From Blastococcus sp. TF02-09 (lineage in GTDB: Bacteria; Actinomycetota; Actinomycetes; Mycobacteriales; Geodermatophilaceae), in contig NZ_QOHH01000014.1 in the NCBI RefSeq assembly GCF_003319105.1, positions 55,025-119,024 on the forward strand: DNA of 64,000 nucleotides. Direction: 5' to 3'. Under the pieces are notes generated by a model. That model was given only the letters and a program-made list of their open reading frames with translations, did no database searches and was not told where the DNA came from. Both the position numbers and the translations under genes were made by a program. Below are positions 22,376-31,148 of this stretch, piece by piece (within the stretch, counting starts at the first letter, position 1; each line of letters starts with the position of its first letter).

Positions 22376-24448
22376 ATGCCGCGCCGCACCCGGATCCTGT
22401 GCTGGTCGATCCCCGCACTCGTCGCCGTCGTCTGGCTCGCGCTCGCGGGCCCGCTGGGCTCGTTCAGCGGCAAGCTGGCCGAGGTCTCGGAGAACGACTC
22501 CGCCGCGTTCCTCCCCGACAGCGCCGAGTCCACGCAGGTCAGCGAGCTGAGCGCCGCCTTCCAGAGCGAGCGGACGCTCCCGGTGATCCTGCTCTGGGAG
22601 AGCGACGGCGGCCCGCTGGACCCGGCCGCGCCCGCCGAGGCGCAGGAGCGGGTCGACGACGCCGTGCGCATCGCCGAGGACGCCGGAGCGCTGCGGGGCG
22701 AGCCGTCGCCGATCATCCCCTCCGAGGACGGCGTCGCGGTGCAGGCCGTGCTGCCCTTCGACCCGGATCTGGGCGAGGCGCTGCCCGAGATCGTCGCCGA
22801 CCTGCGCGAGCTGCCCGCGATCGACGGCACGACGCAGTACGTGACCGGGCCCGGCGCGCTCTTCGCCGACTTCGCCGCGGGGTTCTCCGGCATCGACGGG
22901 CTGCTGCTGCTGGCCGCGTTCGGCGTCGTCCTGCTCATCCTGCTGGTCGTCTACCGCAGCCCGCTGCTCCCGCTCCTGGTCATCGGCACCGCCGCGATGG
23001 CGCTGGTCGTGTCGCTCGCGGTCGCCTACTTCCTGGCGCGGGAGCGGTGGATCGACGTCAACGGCCAGAGCCAGGGCATCGCCTCGATCCTCGTCGTCGG
23101 CGCGGCCACGGACTACGGACTGCTGCTGGTCGCCCGCTTCCGCGAGGAGCTGCGCCGCGAGCGGTCGAGGTTCACGGCGATGCGGGTGGCGCTGCGGCAG
23201 TCGTGGGAGCCGATCGTGGCCTCCGGGGGCACGGTGATCCTCGGCGTCCTCTGCCTGCTCTTCTCCGACCTCGGCTCCAACCGCGGACTCGGGCCCATCT
23301 CCGCCGTCTGCATCGCCTTCGCCATGCTGGCGGCGCTCACCTTCCTGCCGGCGCTGCTCGTGCTGCTCGGCCGCGCGGCCTTCTGGCCGTTCCGCCCGCG
23401 CTACGGCGAGCAGCACGTCCACGGCCGAGGCTGGGAGCGCATCGCGACATCGGTCGGCCGCCGTCCCGGGCGGTACCTGCTGGGCAGCGCCGGCGCGCTC
23501 GTCGTCCTCGCGCTGTTCCTGCCGACCTTCGACTCCGGCGGCATCCCGCTGTCCGACGCCGTCCGCGGCGGCTCCGAGTCCGGCGAGGGCCAGGAGGTGC
23601 TGGCCCGGCACTACGCGGCGGGCGCGGCCAGCCCCGCGGTGATCGTCACCCCGGCCGACGGCTGGCGGGAGGTCGCCGACGCGGCGGCCGGCACCGACGG
23701 CGTCGCCGCGGTCGAGCCCGACACCGGCGACCGGCCCGGCGGCGACCCGCTCGTAGTGGACGGACTGGTCCGGCTCGAGGCCACCCTGACCGACGTCCCC
23801 GACAGCGAGGCCGCGCAGGACACCGTCTCCGCACTGCGGACGACGGTGCGCGACGTCGACCCCGACGCCCTGGTCGGCGGCACGTCGGCGCAGGACCTGG
23901 ACACCCAGGAGACCGCCGCCCGCGACCTGCTGGTGATCGTGCCGCTGGTGCTGCTCGTGATCACCGTCGTGCTGGCCCTGCTGCTGCGGGCGGTGGTGGC
24001 GCCGCTGCTGCTGGTGGCCACCGTCGCGCTGAGCACCGCCGCGACCGTGGGCGTGGCGGCGCTCGCCTTCGACCAGCTGTTCGCATTCCCGGGCAGCGAC
24101 CCGCAGGTGCTGCTGATCGGCTTCGTGTTCCTCGTGGCGCTGGGGATCGACTACAACATCTTCCTCATGACCCGCGCCCGCGAGGAGTCCGTGCGGCACG
24201 GCACGAGGGACGGCGTCCTGCGGGCCCTCGCGGTGACCGGCGGGGTGATCACCAGCGCGGGCCTGGTGCTGGCCGCGACGTTCGGGGCACTCACCGTGCT
24301 GCCGCTGGTGATCCTCATCCAGCTGGGCTTCCTGGTCGGCTTCGGCGTCCTGCTCGACACCTTCGTCGTCCGCACGCTGCTGGTGCCGGCCGCCGTCCGG
24401 CTGGTCGGTGACCGGGTGTGGTGGCCCAACACGCTCCCTCCCCGTTGA
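22376..24448 (+). CDS. MMPL-family RND transporter
   Basis: A 690-residue inner-membrane protein of the MMPL branch of RND transporters. It has an N-terminal helix, a large extracytoplasmic domain (about 40-165), a block of helices about 175-345, a second extracytoplasmic domain (about 380-500), and a final block about 515-675. The helix with ASILVVGAATDYGLLLVARFREE and its counterpart LVALGIDYNIFLMTRAREESVRHG carry the aspartates used for proton coupling. Members export lipids, siderophores or drugs. Divergence from a MarR regulator suggests ligand-induced efflux. The ATG follows a GAGGG site. Substrate unknown. Confidence 0.92.
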   Translation: MPRRTRILCWSIPALVAVVWLALAGPLGSFSGKLAEVSENDSAAFLPDSAESTQVSELSAAFQSERTLPVILLWESDGGPLDPAAPAEAQERVDDAVRIAEDAGALRGEPSPIIPSEDGVAVQAVLPFDPDLGEALPEIVADLRELPAIDGTTQYVTGPGALFADFAAGFSGIDGLLLLAAFGVVLLILLVVYRSPLLPLLVIGTAAMALVVSLAVAYFLARERWIDVNGQSQGIASILVVGAATDYGLLLVARFREELRRERSRFTAMRVALRQSWEPIVASGGTVILGVLCLLFSDLGSNRGLGPISAVCIAFAMLAALTFLPALLVLLGRAAFWPFRPRYGEQHVHGRGWERIATSVGRRPGRYLLGSAGALVVLALFLPTFDSGGIPLSDAVRGGSESGEGQEVLARHYAAGAASPAVIVTPADGWREVADAAAGTDGVAAVEPDTGDRPGGDPLVVDGLVRLEATLTDVPDSEAAQDTVSALRTTVRDVDPDALVGGTSAQDLDTQETAARDLLVIVPLVLLVITVVLALLLRAVVAPLLLVATVALSTAATVGVAALAFDQLFAFPGSDPQVLLIGFVFLVALGIDYNIFLMTRAREESVRHGTRDGVLRALAVTGGVITSAGLVLAATFGALTVLPLVILIQLGFLVGFGVLLDTFVVRTLLVPAAVRLVGDRVWWPNTLPPR

Positions 24449-24506
24449 TCATCGTCGGATGGCCGGCCCCACCGGCGCGCCGGCCAGCCAGCTGACGATG
24501 ATCAAC
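24444..24506. repeat. Intergenic repeat B, copy 1
   Basis: Outer arms GTTGATCATCGTC (24444-24456) and GACGATGATCAAC (24494-24506) are perfectly complementary; inner GGCCGGC/GCCGGCC sequences extend the hairpin. It begins at the last codons of the MMPL gene and lies between convergent genes, so a bidirectional terminator is plausible. A second copy with the same outer arms but a different middle is at 30456-30518. Confidence 0.78.
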
Positions 24507-24523
24507 TCGGGCGACGGGCGACG

Positions 24524-24865
24524 TCAGCCGGCGAGCAGGATCGCGACGAGCAGCACGACGCCGACGACGACCCACGCCAGCGGCACCCGGTTCACCCACC
24601 GCGCGGCCTCGTGCCGGCGCGTGCCGAACAGCACCCACCCGGCGATCGTGGTGCCGAGCGCGACGAAGGGGTAGGCGAACCAGGCCAGCACGATGAACGC
24701 CGCGGCCATCGACTCCCAGTTCGCCAGCCCCATGGTGCCGCCGATGGCCAGCAGGAACCACGGCAGCAGGAACACCACGTACAGGCCCTGCAGCACGCCG
24801 AGCTCGATCGCGGCGGCGCGTCGAGCCGCGTCGACAGGTCGCCGGTCCACCGGCGTCGGGGGCAT
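24524..24865 (-). CDS. Small membrane protein of unknown function
   Basis: About 113 residues with three predicted membrane helices (roughly 25-45, 52-75 and 90-112) joined by short loops, one of which contains GTRRHEAARWVNRV. I do not recognise a family. Start is either ATG at 24865 or GTG one codon earlier; no clear ribosome site precedes them, and the transcript may be leaderless. It lies just downstream of pheA on the same strand, separated by 28 bases. Confidence 0.65.
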   Translation of the reverse strand: MPPTPVDRRPVDAARRAAAIELGVLQGLYVVFLLPWFLLAIGGTMGLANWESMAAAFIVLAWFAYPFVALGTTIAGWVLFGTRRHEAARWVNRVPLAWVVVGVVLLVAILLAG

Positions 24866-24893
24866 CACGGCGGCGGAGCGTAGCGGCCGAGCG

Positions 24894-25832
24894 CTACAGG
24901 TGGCCGGAGCGCACCCGCGCCAGCCAGCCGTCCGCCTCGGCGAACGCGCCGTCGGCCGACTCGGGCTCCACCGCCCGGTTCTCCCGCCCGTCGGCTCGCG
25001 GGTAGGAGCCGAGGAAACGGACGTCCTCGCACACCCGGTGCAGGCCGGCCAGCGCCTCCCCCACCCGGCGCTCGGCTATGTGGCCCTCGCAGTCGAGGGC
25101 GAACGAGTAGATCCACAGCCGGTCGCGCATCGGCCGCGACTCGATACGGGTCAGCGAGATGCCGCGGACGGCGAACTCGCGCAGCACGTCCAGCAGCGCA
25201 CCGGTGCGGTCGGTGACGACGACGACCAGCGAGGTCTTGTCGTTGCCGGTGGGCGCCGGCAGCGGCCCCGGGCGGCTGACCAGCACGAACCGGGTGACCG
25301 CGCCCGCGTGGTCGGCGATGCCCTCGGCCAGGGAGTCCAGCCCGTAGCGCTGCGCCGCGATCGCCGCGCACACCGCCGCGTCGTACTCCCCGGCGGCGAC
25401 GGCGGCCGCGGCCCCCGCGGTGGAGCCCGCCGGCAGCGGCGTGACGTCCGGCAGGTTGGCGGCGAGCCACCGCCCGGTCTGGGCCAGCGCGTGGGGGTGG
25501 CTGGCCACCGAGCGGACGTCGGCCAGCGTCGTCCCCGGCCGGACGGCGAGGGTGAAGGCGACCGGCAGGAACACCTCGCGGGTGATGACCAGCGGATCGC
25601 CGTCGGCCAGGCCGTCCATGGTCGCCGGGACCGACCCCTCCACCGAGTTCTCCAGCGGCACGAGCCCGGCGTCGGCCTCCCCCGATCGGACGGCGGCCAG
25701 CGTCGCGGCGACACTCGGGCGGGGGTGCAGCGTTCCCCCGGTCGTGGCGATCGCGCTGCTCAGCGCGGCCTCGGCGAAGGTACCCTCGGGCCCGAGATAG
25801 GCGAACCTCGTCGGAGAACTGCTGGGCTGCAT
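24894..25832 (-). CDS. pheA: Prephenate dehydratase
   Basis: Catalyses prephenate to phenylpyruvate, the committed step to phenylalanine. The 312-residue protein has the catalytic domain at about 6-185, beginning RFAYLGPEGTFAEAAL and carrying LVPLENSVEGSV and the TRF motif (GAVTRFVLVSRP). An ACT regulatory domain follows at about 195-280 with TSLVVVVTDRTGALLDVL and the ESRP motif (LTRIESRPMRDRLWIY), which binds phenylalanine for feedback inhibition. It is monofunctional, without a chorismate mutase domain, as usual in actinobacteria. The ATG at 25832 is used; one three codons upstream (25841) is equally possible. It is divergent from the GGDEF pair. Confidence 0.93.
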   Translation of the reverse strand: MQPSSSPTRFAYLGPEGTFAEAALSSAIATTGGTLHPRPSVAATLAAVRSGEADAGLVPLENSVEGSVPATMDGLADGDPLVITREVFLPVAFTLAVRPGTTLADVRSVASHPHALAQTGRWLAANLPDVTPLPAGSTAGAAAAVAAGEYDAAVCAAIAAQRYGLDSLAEGIADHAGAVTRFVLVSRPGPLPAPTGNDKTSLVVVVTDRTGALLDVLREFAVRGISLTRIESRPMRDRLWIYSFALDCEGHIAERRVGEALAGLHRVCEDVRFLGSYPRADGRENRAVEPESADGAFAEADGWLARVRSGHL

Positions 25833-25964
25833 CCCGGGCATCCGGCGAGGGTAGTGCGGGCGGGTCGGCAGGTAGGCGACCCGGGGGAAGCTGCCTCGCC
25901 GACCGGCTACCCGACCCCGGGTGCCCGGACGACGACCGGACGACGACCCGCGACTGGAGGTGGC

Positions 25965-27677
25965 GTGCCCCCTGCCTCGGCTGCGGCCGCCGCCTCCGGC
26001 CCCTCCCCGGCCGAGCTGCGCCGGATGCGGGCGGCGCTGTGGCGGCTGCTCGCCGCCGGGGACCGGGACGACGGCACCTTCCGCGGCCTGCTCGACGACG
26101 TCGACGACGCGCTGTCCGGCGCCCACGACCCCTACTGGTCGGCGTGGCGTGCCGCCGTGTCGGCCCGCCGCAGCCTGGCCGACGGCGAGCCGGACGCGGC
26201 CGCGGAGTCCGTCGCCGCCTCCCGCGAGGCGCTGCACTCCTGCCTGCCCTCGGCGTGGACCGCCCTCATCCTGGCCTACCTCGCGCACGTGGAGGTGACC
26301 GCCGACCGGGTGGACGCCGCGATGCTGATGGCGGTCGACGCGAGCCTGCTCACCGAGGAGCCCGCCGCCCAGGACCCCTCCCGCCCGCTGCTCCAGGCGC
26401 ACCGCTGGCTGTCCCTCACGCTGGCCGGCCTGGACCTCGAGGAGCTCGCGGTCGCGCACGCCGACCGGGCGTACGCCGTGGCGGCCGACCTCCCCGACGT
26501 CGACGACCAGTGGCAGACCCTGCTGCTCAGCGCCCAGCGGCACGCGGAGCTGGCGCAGACGCTGCACCGCCGGGGCGACGTGGAGCGGGCGCACGAGCTG
26601 GCCGAGGAGGCCATCGGGTGCGCCACCGCCGCGCGGGAACTCGACCGGGAGCCCGCGCCCGCCGAGGCCGACCTGCTCGACGTCGTCCAGGCGTGGGCGC
26701 TGACCTGCGCCGACGACCTCGACGACGCGCTGGGCCCGCTGCGCCGCGTGCACCGGCACGTGCAGGCCGACGGCGACGTCTGGCTGCGCGGCTACACCGA
26801 CCTCGTCCTGGGCCGGCTGCTCGCGCGCCTGGCGTCCCGGGACGGCGACCGCATCCGCGGCGAGGAGGCCGTACAGCTGCTGGTCGACGCCGCGGGTGCC
26901 TTCGCGGCCTCCGGTGACCGCCGGCGCTACCGCCAGTGCCTCCTGGAGCTGGGCCAGAACACCGCGGACCTGGGGCGGCCGGCCGAGGCGCTGCACTGGC
27001 TGGAGGCCTACCGCTCCGACACCGGGCGCGCGCACGCCCGCGGCCGCGAGCTGTGGGCGGAGATGTTCGTGCGCCGCAGCCGGCTCCGCGAGGCCGAGCG
27101 GCAGGCCGCGGTGCTCCGCCGGCACGCCCTGGAGGACCCGCTCACCGGGCTGGGCAACCGGCGCAGCGCCGAGCGCCGGCTGGCCGGGCTGCGGTTCGGC
27201 GACGAGCCCCTCTCGCTGGCCGTGGTCGACGTCGACCGGTTCAAGGAGGTCAACGACGGCGCCTCCCACACGCAGGGCGACGTCGTCCTGCGCCGGGTGG
27301 CCGACCTGCTGCGCGAGCACAGCCGCACCGACGACGAGGTGTACCGCTGGGCCGGTGACGAGTTCCTCGTGCTCCTGCCGACGGCGACCGAGGCGCAGGC
27401 CGTCGTCGTGATGGAGCGGCTGCGCGCCGCCGTCGCCGCGGCCGACTGGTCGGACCTCCGGCTCACCGAGCCGGTCACCGTGAGCGTGGGCGTGGCGACG
27501 GCGCCGGAGGTCGACGAGGGCCAGCCCGAGCCGGTGCTGGGATGGCGCGCGCTGTTCGACACCGCCGACCTGCTGCTGTTCTCCGCGAAGCGCAGCGGGC
27601 GCAACCGGGTGCGCGCGCCCGGCGGGGCCCCGGCGGGAGCGGACGACGCGCCGGACGACGGGCGGCAGGGAGCGTGA
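25965..27677 (+). CDS. GGDEF-domain protein (putative diguanylate cyclase) with helical-repeat N-terminus
   Basis: A 570-residue soluble protein. Residues about 1-370 are helical and TPR-like, with many Ala/Leu-rich repeats. A GGDEF domain fills about 385-560: it starts at ALEDPLTGLGNRRSAERRL, has the metal-site pattern VVDVDRFKEVND, and the active-site loop reads WAGDEFLVLLP. AGDEF in place of GGDEF is a common variant compatible with activity; no RxxD inhibitory site stands out. It would make c-di-GMP from two GTP in response to something bound by the repeats. The GTG at 25965 has a GGAGG site. It overlaps the next GGDEF gene by GTGA and shares its architecture up to the end of the GGDEF domain, so the two look like a tandem duplication. 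Confidence 0.9.
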   Translation: MPPASAAAAASGPSPAELRRMRAALWRLLAAGDRDDGTFRGLLDDVDDALSGAHDPYWSAWRAAVSARRSLADGEPDAAAESVAASREALHSCLPSAWTALILAYLAHVEVTADRVDAAMLMAVDASLLTEEPAAQDPSRPLLQAHRWLSLTLAGLDLEELAVAHADRAYAVAADLPDVDDQWQTLLLSAQRHAELAQTLHRRGDVERAHELAEEAIGCATAARELDREPAPAEADLLDVVQAWALTCADDLDDALGPLRRVHRHVQADGDVWLRGYTDLVLGRLLARLASRDGDRIRGEEAVQLLVDAAGAFAASGDRRRYRQCLLELGQNTADLGRPAEALHWLEAYRSDTGRAHARGRELWAEMFVRRSRLREAERQAAVLRRHALEDPLTGLGNRRSAERRLAGLRFGDEPLSLAVVDVDRFKEVNDGASHTQGDVVLRRVADLLREHSRTDDEVYRWAGDEFLVLLPTATEAQAVVVMERLRAAVAAADWSDLRLTEPVTVSVGVATAPEVDEGQPEPVLGWRALFDTADLLLFSAKRSGRNRVRAPGGAPAGADDAPDDGRQGA

Positions 27678-30442
27678 CCGCGGCGCCCGGATGGGACGGA
27701 CGGGACACGACGGACGCAGGACGGCGCGTTCCCCGGGACGTGCTCGACAGCGACGGGGGTGCCGTGCACAGTGCGCTCGTGCCACCCGGAGCCCTGCACC
27801 AGCGGGTGACGGCCGCCCTGGCGAACTGGCGGCTCGACGACGCCGAGCAGCTGCTGTCCGGCGTCGACTCGGAGCCCTCGCCCTACCAGGCCGCCGAGCC
27901 GGACCCCGTCGTGCCGGGCACCACCGACCTGGGCCGCGCCTGGGCGGACACGCTGCGCGCCGAGCTGCTGGTCCGCCGGCTGCGCATCGCGGGCTTCACG
28001 CTGGTCGGCGAGCCGGTTCCCACAGGCGGCCCCGAGTCCGAGCGCGAACCGGCCCTCGACCTGCACGCCGGGGTGGCCGAGCTGATCGACGGCACCGGCG
28101 CGCGCGGGGGAGACACCGACTCGCGCGCGGAGTCGGCGTCCCGCGCGGCGCTGGCCATCGCGCTGGTCCGGTCGGCCAAGGCCGCCTTCGACGCCACCGA
28201 CGACGACCTGCAGCGGGCCGCCGGCCTGGCCCGGCACGCTCGCATCGAGCTGCTCTCCCGCCGGATCGACGCGGCGATGGACGAGGCGGTCGAGGCGGCC
28301 AGCCTGCTCGACCCCGGCCTGCCGCCCAGCCGGCTGCTCGTGGACACCCTCGGCACGCTGGCCGGCGTCCTCGCCGACCTGGAGCTCATGCCGCTGGCCC
28401 TGGACTTCCAGCGCCGCGCCCACGAGGCGGCGCGGTCCGCCGCGGCCGACCCGACGCTGCTGGGGCGGGCGGGCGACGACGACTGGGCCGGCGAGCCGGA
28501 GGTGCTGGTCGCGATCGCCGCCACCCGCCTGGGCGAGCTCTGCGCGGAGCTGGGCGAGGGGCTGCTGGACGACGGGCTGCCGGAGAACGCGGTCCCGCAC
28601 TTCGCCGAGGCGCGCGCGCTGGCCGAGGAGGCCCTGCAGCTGCTGCCCCCGGAGTCCCCGGGCGTCGTCGCCGCCCAGATCGTGCACGGCTGGGCGCTGG
28701 TCGGGCTGGGCGAGCACACCGCCGCCACCGGCCCCCTGCGCGCCGCCGTCCGCATCACCGCCGCGGCCGACGACCGCGCACAGCGGGCCGCCGCGCAGCT
28801 GGCGCTCGGCCGGACGCTGCGCCGGCAGGGGGACGCTGCCGGCGCCGACGAGCACCTGGTCTCCACGCTCCAGCTGGCCACCGACCACGGCCTGCCCCGG
28901 CTGCGCCGCGCCGCGCTGCGCGAGCTGTGCACGCTGCACGCCGAGCTCGACGACGCCGGCCGCGCGCTCCCGTACCTGCAGGCCTACCTCTCCGACGAGC
29001 TCGACCGGGTCGACGAGCGGCGCACCCGCTGGGTGGAGCTGTTCGGCCGGCGCAAGAGCCTGCTCGAGACCGAGCGGGCCGCCGGCCAGCTGCGCCGGCA
29101 GGCCTACGAGGACCCGCTCACCCACCTGCCCAACCGGCGCTACGCCGAGGCCCGCCTCGACGGGCTGCTCGCCGGCGGGGGCGTGCCCGCGCTGGCCGTC
29201 GTCGACGTCGACCGGTTCAAGTCCATCAACGACGCGATCGGCCACCCCGGCGGTGACGCCGTGCTGCGGGCGGTCTCCGAGCTGCTGATCGCCGGCGTCC
29301 GCGACACCGACGAGGTGTGCCGCTGGGCCGGGGACGAGTTCGTCGTCCTGCTGCCCGACACGACGGCCGAGCAGGCGGAGCGGGCGCTGGAGCGCACCCG
29401 GCGCAAGGTCGCGGCCTACGACTGGGCGTCCCTGGGCCTGAGCACGCCGGTGACCATCAGCGTGGGCATCGCCTCCGCGGCCCGCGGCGACGACCGGCGC
29501 ACCCTGTTCGCCGCCGCGGACGGCGTCCTCTACGACGCCAAGCGCAGCGGCCGCGACCGGGTGGTCCGGTTGTCCGGGGTCACCCAGAAGCGCGCCGGCG
29601 GCACCCCGCTCGACGTCCTGTTCGGCGGCCCCGCGAACCCCGCCGCGGACGACGCGGCGCCCGAGGACGACGGCTTCACGTCGCTGGTCGGCGGGGCCGC
29701 GCCGGCGGAGACCGGGCCGGCCGATCCCCCGCTGGGCGTCGACCGCACCGGCGAGCCGCTCCTGGGCCCGCTGCCCATCCCCGCGGACGGCGGGGCACCC
29801 GCGGGGATGGTCCGCCGGGCACCCGCACCCGAGCCGGAGGTGGTCTCGGCGACCGGGCGCACCACCGAGCAGGTGCTGGCGCTGGTCCGCGAGGCCCGGT
29901 GCGAGCACCCCGACCGCCCGACGCTGGTGCTGCGGGCCGAGCCCGCGACCCTCGTCGCCCTGGCCACCGAGCACGACGCCTGCACGACCATGGACGCCGC
30001 CGCGGGCGCCGCCGCCGTCGGCCCGCTCCCCGAGCCGGTCGGCCGGGTCGCGGTGGTCTGCGCCGGCGGTGCCGACACCCCGGTGGCGGCCGAGGCGGCG
30101 TTCGTCGCCCGGGTCACCGGCAGCGCGACCGTCCGCCACGACGACGTCGCCGGGAGCCGGGTGCGCGCGCTGCTGGCCGACCCCGACCGGCTGCCCGACG
30201 CCGACTGCCTGGTCGTGGTGGCCGGGATGGACGCCGGGCTGGTGGCGACCCTCGGTGCGCTCACCGACGTGCCGGTCGTGGCGGTGCCGACGTCGGCGGG
30301 GTCCGCTGCGGGCCTCGGGGGCCTGGGTGCGCTGCTGACGATGCTGCACGCGGCCGCGCCGGGGATCGCGGTGGTGGACGTGGACAACGGGTGGTCGGCC
30401 GGCGTCTTCGCCGCCCGCGTCGCCCGCCGCGCCGCCCGCTGA
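27674..30442 (+). CDS. GGDEF domain fused to a degenerate LarB-like (AIR carboxylase fold) domain
   Basis: A 922-residue protein. Residues about 40-460 are helical, TPR-like repeats. A GGDEF domain follows at about 475-635 (YEDPLTHLPNRRYAEARL, VVDVDRFKSINDAIGH, loop WAGDEFVVLLP). After a Pro/Ala-rich linker (about 640-715), residues 719-922 match LarB, the enzyme that carboxylates and hydrolyses NaAD to start the nickel-pincer nucleotide cofactor: PEVVSATGRTTEQVLALV, VVCAGGADTPVAAEAA, VVVAGMDAGLVATLGAL, VPVVAVPTSAG and VVDVDNGWSAGVFAAR. The LarB catalytic cysteine (in LNSCA) is alanine here (LHAAAPG, about 890), and the glutamate of AGMEG is aspartate, so LarB activity is unlikely. The LarB N-terminal segment is also missing. 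The frame is continuous, so this is one chain. No larC or larE lies nearby. The GTG start overlaps the preceding gene's stop. Confidence 0.85.
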   Translation: MTAAPGWDGRDTTDAGRRVPRDVLDSDGGAVHSALVPPGALHQRVTAALANWRLDDAEQLLSGVDSEPSPYQAAEPDPVVPGTTDLGRAWADTLRAELLVRRLRIAGFTLVGEPVPTGGPESEREPALDLHAGVAELIDGTGARGGDTDSRAESASRAALAIALVRSAKAAFDATDDDLQRAAGLARHARIELLSRRIDAAMDEAVEAASLLDPGLPPSRLLVDTLGTLAGVLADLELMPLALDFQRRAHEAARSAAADPTLLGRAGDDDWAGEPEVLVAIAATRLGELCAELGEGLLDDGLPENAVPHFAEARALAEEALQLLPPESPGVVAAQIVHGWALVGLGEHTAATGPLRAAVRITAAADDRAQRAAAQLALGRTLRRQGDAAGADEHLVSTLQLATDHGLPRLRRAALRELCTLHAELDDAGRALPYLQAYLSDELDRVDERRTRWVELFGRRKSLLETERAAGQLRRQAYEDPLTHLPNRRYAEARLDGLLAGGGVPALAVVDVDRFKSINDAIGHPGGDAVLRAVSELLIAGVRDTDEVCRWAGDEFVVLLPDTTAEQAERALERTRRKVAAYDWASLGLSTPVTISVGIASAARGDDRRTLFAAADGVLYDAKRSGRDRVVRLSGVTQKRAGGTPLDVLFGGPANPAADDAAPEDDGFTSLVGGAAPAETGPADPPLGVDRTGEPLLGPLPIPADGGAPAGMVRRAPAPEPEVVSATGRTTEQVLALVREARCEHPDRPTLVLRAEPATLVALATEHDACTTMDAAAGAAAVGPLPEPVGRVAVVCAGGADTPVAAEAAFVARVTGSATVRHDDVAGSRVRALLADPDRLPDADCLVVVAGMDAGLVATLGALTDVPVVAVPTSAGSAAGLGGLGALLTMLHAAAPGIAVVDVDNGWSAGVFAARVARRAAR

Positions 30443-30455
30443 GCCCCACCCCCCT

Positions 30456-30518
30456 GTTGATCATCGTCGAACGGCCCCCCGCTGCGGCGTGCCGGCCAAC
30501 CACATGACGATGATCAAC
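30456..30518. repeat. Intergenic repeat B, copy 2
   Basis: The same outer arms as copy 1, GTTGATCATCGTC (30456-30468) and GACGATGATCAAC (30506-30518), with a different centre. It sits between two genes on the same strand, and its right arm supplies two possible ATG codons in frame with the next gene, so the element may affect that gene's translation as well as termination of the GGDEF-LarB message. Confidence 0.78.
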
Positions 30519-30521
30519 TCC

Positions 30522-31148
30522 ATGACCGGACGACGGCTGCCCCGACGGCTCGTGCAGCTGTACCTGGGCCTCGCGCTCTACGGGATCTCCATCGCCGCGC
30601 TCGTGCTCGCCGACCTAGGGGTCATGCCGTGGGACGTGCTGCACCAGGGCCTGGCCCGGCAGCTCGGCTGGTCGCTGGGCACCGTGATCATCGTGGTCGG
30701 CGTGCTGGTGCTGCTGGCCTGGATCCCGCTGCGCGAACGGCCCGGCCTGGGCACGGTCAGTAACGTCGTGGTGGTCGGGCTGGTGGCCGACGCGGTGCTC
30801 GCCGTCGTGGACTCCCCGTCGTCCCCGGCGGTGCGGATCGCGCTGGTGGCCGGCGGCATCGCGTGCAACGCCCTCGCCACCGCTGCCTACGTGGGCTCCC
30901 AGCTGGGCCCGGGGCCGCGTGACGGGCTGATGACCGGCCTCGTGCGGCGGACCGGGCGCCCCGTCGGCCTCGTGCGGACCTCCCTCGAGGTCGCCGTCGT
31001 CGTCTCCGGCTGGCTGCTGGGCGGCACGCTGGGTGTCGCCACGGTCGTCTACGCGCTCGCCATCGGCCCGCTGGTCCAGCTGCTGCTGCCCCGGTTCACC
31101 GTGCTGCCTCCCGCGCCGCCGGAGCCCGTCGAGGTCACCGGGAGCTGA
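30522..31148 (+). CDS. YczE/YitT-like integral membrane protein
   Basis: A 208-residue protein with about five membrane helices, resembling the YczE family of membrane proteins. Conserved stretches include LALYGISIAALVLADLGVMPWDVLHQG near the start and YVGSQLGPGPRDGLMTGLVRRTG in the middle; the glycine-rich GPGPRDGLM loop is typical. Function is unknown; in Bacillus the yczE gene has been linked to surfactin production. ATGs at 30504 and 30510 lie inside repeat B; I prefer the ATG at 30522 just after it. It ends one base before the convergent MFS gene. Confidence 0.78.
   Translation: MTGRRLPRRLVQLYLGLALYGISIAALVLADLGVMPWDVLHQGLARQLGWSLGTVIIVVGVLVLLAWIPLRERPGLGTVSNVVVVGLVADAVLAVVDSPSSPAVRIALVAGGIACNALATAAYVGSQLGPGPRDGLMTGLVRRTGRPVGLVRTSLEVAVVVSGWLLGGTLGVATVVYALAIGPLVQLLLPRFTVLPPAPPEPVEVTGS

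Noticed and set aside
29805..30442. LarB-like part as a separate gene from an internal ATG
   Set aside because: The frame from the GGDEF domain is unbroken, no ribosome site precedes the internal ATG, and a stand-alone LarB would have an N-terminal segment that is missing.
27674..30442. Functional nickel-pincer cofactor locus (larB with larC and larE)
   Set aside because: No larC, larE or lactate racemase gene lies nearby, and the catalytic cysteine is absent.
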